From JBLMYQ01 sp050258375 (GTDB lineage Bacteria; Bacillota; Clostridia; Acetivibrionales; UBA4821), in the NCBI GenBank assembly GCA_050258375.1, contig JBLMYQ010000040.1:1-9119 (forward strand): 9,119 nucleotides of DNA. Direction: 5' to 3'. Under the pieces are notes generated by a model, which was not told the origin of the DNA, ran no database searches, and saw only the letters and a list, made by a program, of their open reading frames with translations. This document shows positions 5,904 through 9,119 of the stretch, piece after piece. Both the position numbers and the translations under genes were made by a program. Within the stretch, counting starts at the first letter, position 1. Every line of letters begins with the position of its first letter.

Positions 5904-5925
5904 AAACCTTGATTTCTCAAGGTTT
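5904..5925 (-). terminator. terminator of the tRNA Lys-Glu-Thr cluster
   Basis: AAACCTTGA pairs with TCAAGGTTT around TTTC. On the minus strand it is followed by TTTTTTTG. It lies seven bases past the tRNA-Thr CCA end and contains a perfect CCTTGATTTCTCAAGG core (5907-5922). Confidence 0.85.
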
Positions 5926-5931
5926 AATTTG

Positions 5932-6007
<76 letters not shown>

Positions 6008-6012
6008 ATTTA

Positions 6013-6087
6013 TGGTGACCCATAGGGGACTTGAACCCCTGTTACCGCCGTGAAAGGGCGGTGTCTTAACCGCTTGACCAATGGGCC
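6013..6087 (-). tRNA. tRNA-Glu (anticodon UUC)
   Basis: The acceptor GGCCCAT/ATGGGTC includes one G-U pair. The anticodon stem CCGCC/GGCGG carries loop CTTTCAC (anticodon TTC), the T-stem AGGGG/CCCCT is perfect, and ACCA is encoded at the 3' end. It lies five bases from its neighbours on each side, so all three tRNAs are surely cut from one precursor. Confidence 0.95.
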
Positions 6088-6092
6088 AAATA

Positions 6093-6168
6093 TGGTGAGC
6101 CATCCGCGATTCGAACGCGGGACACCGTGATTAAAAGTCACGTGCTCTGCCAACTGAGCTAATGGCCC
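6093..6168 (-). tRNA. tRNA-Lys (anticodon UUU)
   Basis: The acceptor is GGGCCAT/ATGGCTC, the anticodon stem is CGTGA/TCACG with loop CTTTTAA (anticodon TTT), the T-stem is CCGCG/CGCGG, and CCA is encoded. It is the first gene of the Lys-Glu-Thr cluster. Confidence 0.95.
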
Positions 6169-6208
6169 GATTTTAATCCAGCGACACTCAGCCCGAGCTC
6201 GCTTATAT

Positions 6209-6237
6209 ATGTTACAACAGAATGTGACCTCTGTCAA
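6209..6237 (-). promoter_or_regulatory. sigma-A-type promoter of the tRNA Lys-Glu-Thr cluster
   Basis: A perfect -35 TTGACA (6232-6237), a 17-nt spacer and TAACAT (6209-6214). The -10 lies about 40 bases upstream of tRNA-Lys, and the -35 is 23 bases past the spoIIE stop. I see no hairpin between spoIIE and this promoter, so the tRNAs could also receive read-through from spoIIE during sporulation. Confidence 0.7.
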
Positions 6238-6259
6238 CATTAAATTTAAAGATTTTTTC

Positions 6260-8668
6260 TTAAACTCTTTCCCATACCTTGGCTACAAGGACGGTTACAT
6301 CATCATTTATATATGAGCCATAATTTGAGGTGGCTTTATTTAAAATTATATCAGCAAACTCCTGAGGATTTGCTGTATCAATCTCTTCAATAAAATCTGC
6401 AAGCCAATCTGCTGATTCACTATCATCAAACCTTGAATCAGAAGCGCCATCTGTAACCATAATAATAAAATCTCCGGCAGAAACTTTACCGTGGAAAAGG
6501 TCCAGATCAAGATTTTCAAGTATTCCGGCTGGGAGGGAAGCCCCTTTTATAGTTTCAACCTTATTTTTCTTTTTTATATAGGAAGGAGGAGAGCCGATTT
6601 TGACAAATTCAACATTGCCTGAGTATAGATCTATTGCTGAAATATCTAATGTAGCATATGATTCGGCGGCAGTTTTTAAAACCAAAACAGAGTTTATTAA
6701 TTTTATTGCAATATCCTTATCAAATCCGGATTCTAAAAATTTTTCCAATAAATCCATAGCGACCTTACTGTTTTTGGCAGCACTTTTCCCTGAGCCCATT
6801 CCATCGCTTAACCCAAGTACATATTTTTTATCTCTTAATTCCATAAAGGTATAGTTATCGCCAGAAATGGGGCTAGCTACCTTTTTTATTCTTGAAACGC
6901 CTACAGTAACGCTGTAAATTTCTCCGGTGGTAAAAGTAATCTTACACCTTCCTCCCGCATAATCGTGATTGCATACAAATCCTTTAGGAATAACTTTTTT
7001 CCCAAGGATGCCGGAGATCAACTGCGGAAGCTCGCTTCTACACCTATTTATACCTGCACAGGTGTTAAGAATCAATAATATATCTGTGTTGCTATCCTGG
7101 TCTGTTGAAAGATTTACTTCGCTGATTGCATAACCACTTTTCTCAAGTGTTCTTGATATTCTTAGCTGAAGATTTTTTTTTGTGCTTGTTTCAGATTCAA
7201 CTTCATTGGCAATAGTTGATATCATGCGCGAGACCCCTTCTAGCTGTTGAAAAACAAGGGTGCGACTCTCATGAACCTTTTTTTTCCATAAAAGATTAAC
7301 ACGATAAATTTCGTAAAGGCTGTTAAGTGTATTTATAAGCTCATCCGGTCGAGCGCAAGCGTCTTGGGAGAAACAATCAGGAATATCTGAAAGAGTAATT
7401 TTACCATTTGCTTCTAAAACCTCAAGGAGAGAAAACATTGATTGATATGTACTGTGGAACTTTCTGTCCCAGCAGTACAAGCATAAGCTGCAATCTTTGC
7501 AGACCCTGTCTGCTACAGTATCAAAAAAATTAGAAACCTCAACCTCTCCGGGAGTATTTTCAGGCGCAGGAACATTATTAAAAGTAACTGCTAATTCTTC
7601 AACAGCTCTTGAGAACGCATGCAATTTATTAACTGCAGGATTTATAGTTATTGGTTCGTTATTGTCATCTAAAGGGATTGTATGATCTTCAAAAATGCTT
7701 GCTGCTCTGTTTGCATATTTCATTGGAACTGCATAAAGAAGAAGAGAGGATAAAATGATATCCCTGATGTTGATTAATATGTCAGTAGAGCCACTTAAAA
7801 AATATGCAAGCAAAGCATTTCCTGTAATAAAACCAAGTATAACGCCCATATTGCCAAGCTTTCTAAATATTCCAGAGAGAAATCCGCTGAAAGCGTAAGA
7901 CCCTATTACATTAAAGTTGGCTGCACCTGTAAGACTTGAGACAAGACCCATTATTACACCGGTTGCGGCGCCAGACCCGGCACCGTGTGCTCTTGAAAAA
8001 ATAAAAACAACCAAAACACATATAATGGTTTTGATTTCTGCACCTAAAATATTAAAATCTCTTATACCTGCAATAGTAAGAGCACCAATAAACCCAAGGC
8101 TTATTACTTCTTCAAAGGAAAATACCTTTTTAACTTCTTCCGCAAGAAGAATGTCGATGCCTTTTCTCATTAAAATATATAGCATTACGGTTACTGCCGA
8201 TTCAAATACAGATAATATGAAATCATAAAGATAGAAATTAAAAAACAATGGAAAAATGCTAACAAGGAAAACGCTGGCAAAAACCTTTATAAGATTTATC
8301 AGTTCGCCACCAACCCTGCACCATTTTGCAAAAATTGTAAGAATCCCAAAAAGTGCTACTGTTGCAATAAATTTTAGAAGAAGCGCAGCGCTCCAGGACC
8401 ATGAAAGAGTACCAATAATAATGCCTAGCGCAAGGGTATATGGAGAAACACCTTTTTTGTATGCAGCTAAAAAGAAAGCGGTACCAAAGGGAACAATTCC
8501 TCCTGTCAGAGAGATTCGGCCCATCATGAAAGCAATAAAACACAAGCTTAAACTACGGATGCTTATTGAGCCAAGCTTTATGCCCTTGTTTTTGGGTGAA
8601 TACTCTGGTTCTTGCTGGTTCACCTTTCCAATCCTTTCATTAAAAAATGATTTTATCATATGGTACAT
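6260..8668 (-). CDS. spoIIE: stage II sporulation protein E, PP2C-type serine phosphatase
   Basis: In Bacillus, SpoIIE sits at the polar septum, takes part in septum formation with FtsZ, and dephosphorylates SpoIIAA to activate sigma-F in the forespore. This product has 802 residues, near the 827 of B. subtilis. Residues about 42-315 hold a series of hydrophobic segments (about eight to ten helices). The middle (320-590) has the family cysteine cluster CX2CX5CW (C390, C393, C399), with one more cysteine at 396. The C-terminal PP2C domain has SDGMGSG (621-627, D622 the likely metal ligand), MVTDGASD (737-744) and NDDVTVLV (788-795). I choose the ATG at 8668, with GGAGGGG 6 nt upstream. A GTG at 8683 in the same frame lies at that ribosome binding site, so it is unlikely. 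tRNA genes near spoIIE also occur in B. subtilis, as I recall. All key residues appear intact. Confidence 0.97.
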   Translation of the reverse strand: MYHMIKSFFNERIGKVNQQEPEYSPKNKGIKLGSISIRSLSLCFIAFMMGRISLTGGIVPFGTAFFLAAYKKGVSPYTLALGIIIGTLSWSWSAALLLKFIATVALFGILTIFAKWCRVGGELINLIKVFASVFLVSIFPLFFNFYLYDFILSVFESAVTVMLYILMRKGIDILLAEEVKKVFSFEEVISLGFIGALTIAGIRDFNILGAEIKTIICVLVVFIFSRAHGAGSGAATGVIMGLVSSLTGAANFNVIGSYAFSGFLSGIFRKLGNMGVILGFITGNALLAYFLSGSTDILINIRDIILSSLLLYAVPMKYANRAASIFEDHTIPLDDNNEPITINPAVNKLHAFSRAVEELAVTFNNVPAPENTPGEVEVSNFFDTVADRVCKDCSLCLYCWDRKFHSTYQSMFSLLEVLEANGKITLSDIPDCFSQDACARPDELINTLNSLYEIYRVNLLWKKKVHESRTLVFQQLEGVSRMISTIANEVESETSTKKNLQLRISRTLEKSGYAISEVNLSTDQDSNTDILLILNTCAGINRCRSELPQLISGILGKKVIPKGFVCNHDYAGGRCKITFTTGEIYSVTVGVSRIKKVASPISGDNYTFMELRDKKYVLGLSDGMGSGKSAAKNSKVAMDLLEKFLESGFDKDIAIKLINSVLVLKTAAESYATLDISAIDLYSGNVEFVKIGSPPSYIKKKNKVETIKGASLPAGILENLDLDLFHGKVSAGDFIIMVTDGASDSRFDDSESADWLADFIEEIDTANPQEFADIILNKATSNYGSYINDDVTVLVAKVWERV

Positions 8669-8706
8669 TATAATCCCCTCCACGGTTTTTTCTTATGTGC
8701 AGGTTG

Positions 8707-8740
8707 ATTATATAGCGCCGTTTGTTTAAGGTTTGTCACA
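8707..8740 (-). promoter_or_regulatory. spoIIE promoter: sigma-A elements at 21-nt spacing with overlapping Spo0A-box-like sequence
   Basis: A perfect TATAAT (8707-8712) and GTGACA (8734-8739, five of six for TTGACA) are 21 nt apart. This unusually long spacing is characteristic of the Spo0A-activated B. subtilis spoIIE promoter. On the opposite strand, TTTGTCACA (8732-8740) overlaps the -35 and matches the 0A box TTTGTCGAA in seven of nine positions. A weaker similar sequence, CTTGTCATA, lies around 8764-8772. The leader would be about 32 nt. Confidence 0.65.
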
Positions 8741-8804
8741 TTAGGTTGGCGAATAAAAATCTTTATGACAAGCATAACCATTTTATTACACAAATGTTCC
8801 AAGC

Positions 8805-8824
8805 ATTTCAAAATATTTCAAAAT
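8805..8824. repeat. 10-bp tandem duplication ATTTCAAAAT x2
   Basis: ATTTCAAAAT occurs twice in direct contact, upstream of the spoIIE promoter. The region 8741-8892 is otherwise AT-rich and without a gene. The repeat may be slippage or part of an upstream activating region. Confidence 0.4.
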
Positions 8825-8892
8825 CCTTACTTATAGACATTATATATAAAAAAATAAAATCTTAAAAGGTAAACCTGAAAACAAAATTAAAA

Positions 8893-8912
8893 AACCACCT
8901 TCTTTGGTGGTT
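8893..8912 (-). terminator. terminator of the tRNA-Met pair
   Basis: AACCACC pairs with GGTGGTT around TTCTTT. On the minus strand it runs into TTTTTTTAATTTT. It lies 12 bases past the CCA of elongator tRNA-Met and separates the tRNAs from spoIIE. Confidence 0.85.
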
Positions 8913-8924
8913 ATTTCTTAAATA

Positions 8925-9001
8925 TGGTAGCGGTGGGTGGATTTGAACCGCCGACACTACGGGTATGAACCGTATGCTCTAGCCACCTGAGCTACACCGC
9001 C
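8925..9001 (-). tRNA. elongator tRNA-Met (anticodon CAU)
   Basis: The acceptor is GGCGGTG/CACCGCT, with a G-U first pair as in the B. subtilis elongator tRNA. The anticodon stem is TACGG/CCGTA with loop TTCATAC (CAT), and ACCA is encoded. The paired first position and the sequence distinguish it from the initiator. The T-stem GGCGG/CCACC has a C-A mismatch at 51-63. A tRNA-Ile with modified CAU is an unlikely alternative given the strong elongator Met similarity. Confidence 0.9.
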
Positions 9002-9008
9002 GTATAAT

Positions 9009-9085
<77 letters not shown>

Positions 9086-9119
9086 ATGTATCATATCTAT
9101 ACGAGCTAACTTAGTATAA

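Larger units (their letters stand above)
5803..5930 (-). repeat. dispersed repeat copy B (at the 3' end of tRNA-Thr)
   Basis: On the minus strand this copy starts directly after the CCA of tRNA-Thr. The hairpin is followed by TTGTTGTGTAAAAAATAGTT, GCTGATTTTTGTTTTGGG, GTAAAAGTAACG and AAATGGT, then an extra 25 or so bases before the TGATATTAT. It shares its centre with copy A and its GGTAAAAGTAACG block with copy D. Confidence 0.7.

Noticed and set aside
1552..5930. Integron cassette array
   Set aside because: The repeats lack the attC core forms (GTTRRRY and RYYYAAC in suitable places), and no integron integrase is visible. The cassette-like layout is kept only as a general idea.
1552..5930. 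CRISPR array
   Set aside because: There are too few copies, intervals of 0.7-2 kb with genes between them, and no short regular spacers or cas genes.
6010..6240. 76-codon minus-strand frame with GPLAQLAEHVTFNHGVPRSNRGW
   Set aside because: It is the well-known false protein produced by translating tRNA genes; it covers tRNA-Glu and tRNA-Lys and their promoter.
8669..8683. GTG start five codons upstream for spoIIE
   Set aside because: The codon lies at the ribosome binding site that serves the ATG at 8668.
8256..8729. 157-codon plus-strand frame and a 94-codon minus-strand frame in another phase at 8259-8543
   Set aside because: Both lie in the membrane-domain part of spoIIE and have no ribosome binding site. 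The plus-strand frame also runs over the spoIIE promoter.
8732..8892. Separate small gene or RNA between spoIIE and the tRNA-Met pair
   Set aside because: No frame with a ribosome binding site, and no hairpin other than the tRNA terminator.

Overview
The window looks like chromosomal DNA of an AT-rich, endospore-forming member of the Firmicutes, most likely class Clostridia. The strongest evidence is a full-length spoIIE (6260-8668, minus strand) with a SpoIIE-type phosphatase domain and an upstream sequence resembling a Spo0A-dependent promoter. Five tRNA genes with encoded CCA ends and strong AGGAG-type ribosome binding sites fit the same assignment. Almost everything is on the minus strand, so transcription runs from right to left.

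The right half (about 5930-9119) is conserved core. From upstream to downstream in the direction of transcription it holds initiator tRNA-Met, elongator tRNA-Met, a terminator, the spoIIE promoter and spoIIE, then a tRNA cluster Lys-Glu-Thr with its own sigma-A-type promoter and a terminator.

The left half (about 1-5930) is accessory. It holds five minus-strand genes and one plus-strand open frame. They encode proteins of 188, 134 (plus strand), 125, 616, 124 and 154 residues. Only the 616-residue protein shows recognisable architecture: two related beta-rich modules, a further 'CGDY' segment, and a C-terminal GYWKTH domain, typical of bacterial surface or extracellular proteins, but with no signal peptide or anchor. 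The other proteins are not recognised.

The most interesting feature of the left half is a dispersed repeat of about 85-130 bp, with four copies (one split) all in the same orientation. Read on the minus strand, each copy has a terminator hairpin built on CCTTGA-4 nt-TCAAGG, then a conserved AT-rich block (AAAAATAGTTGCTGA...). Three of the four copies end in an extended -10-like TGATATAAT or TGATATTAT. The copies alternate with single genes. The first lies directly at the 3' end of tRNA-Thr, and two others are preceded by short sequences resembling a tRNA T-arm and 3' end. The 134-residue frame lies inside one copy and splits it. The layout suggests a row of one-gene modules that grew out from the tRNA-Thr 3' end, each separated by a terminator-promoter repeat. 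No integrase, transposase or CRISPR array is present in the window, so the mechanism is inference.
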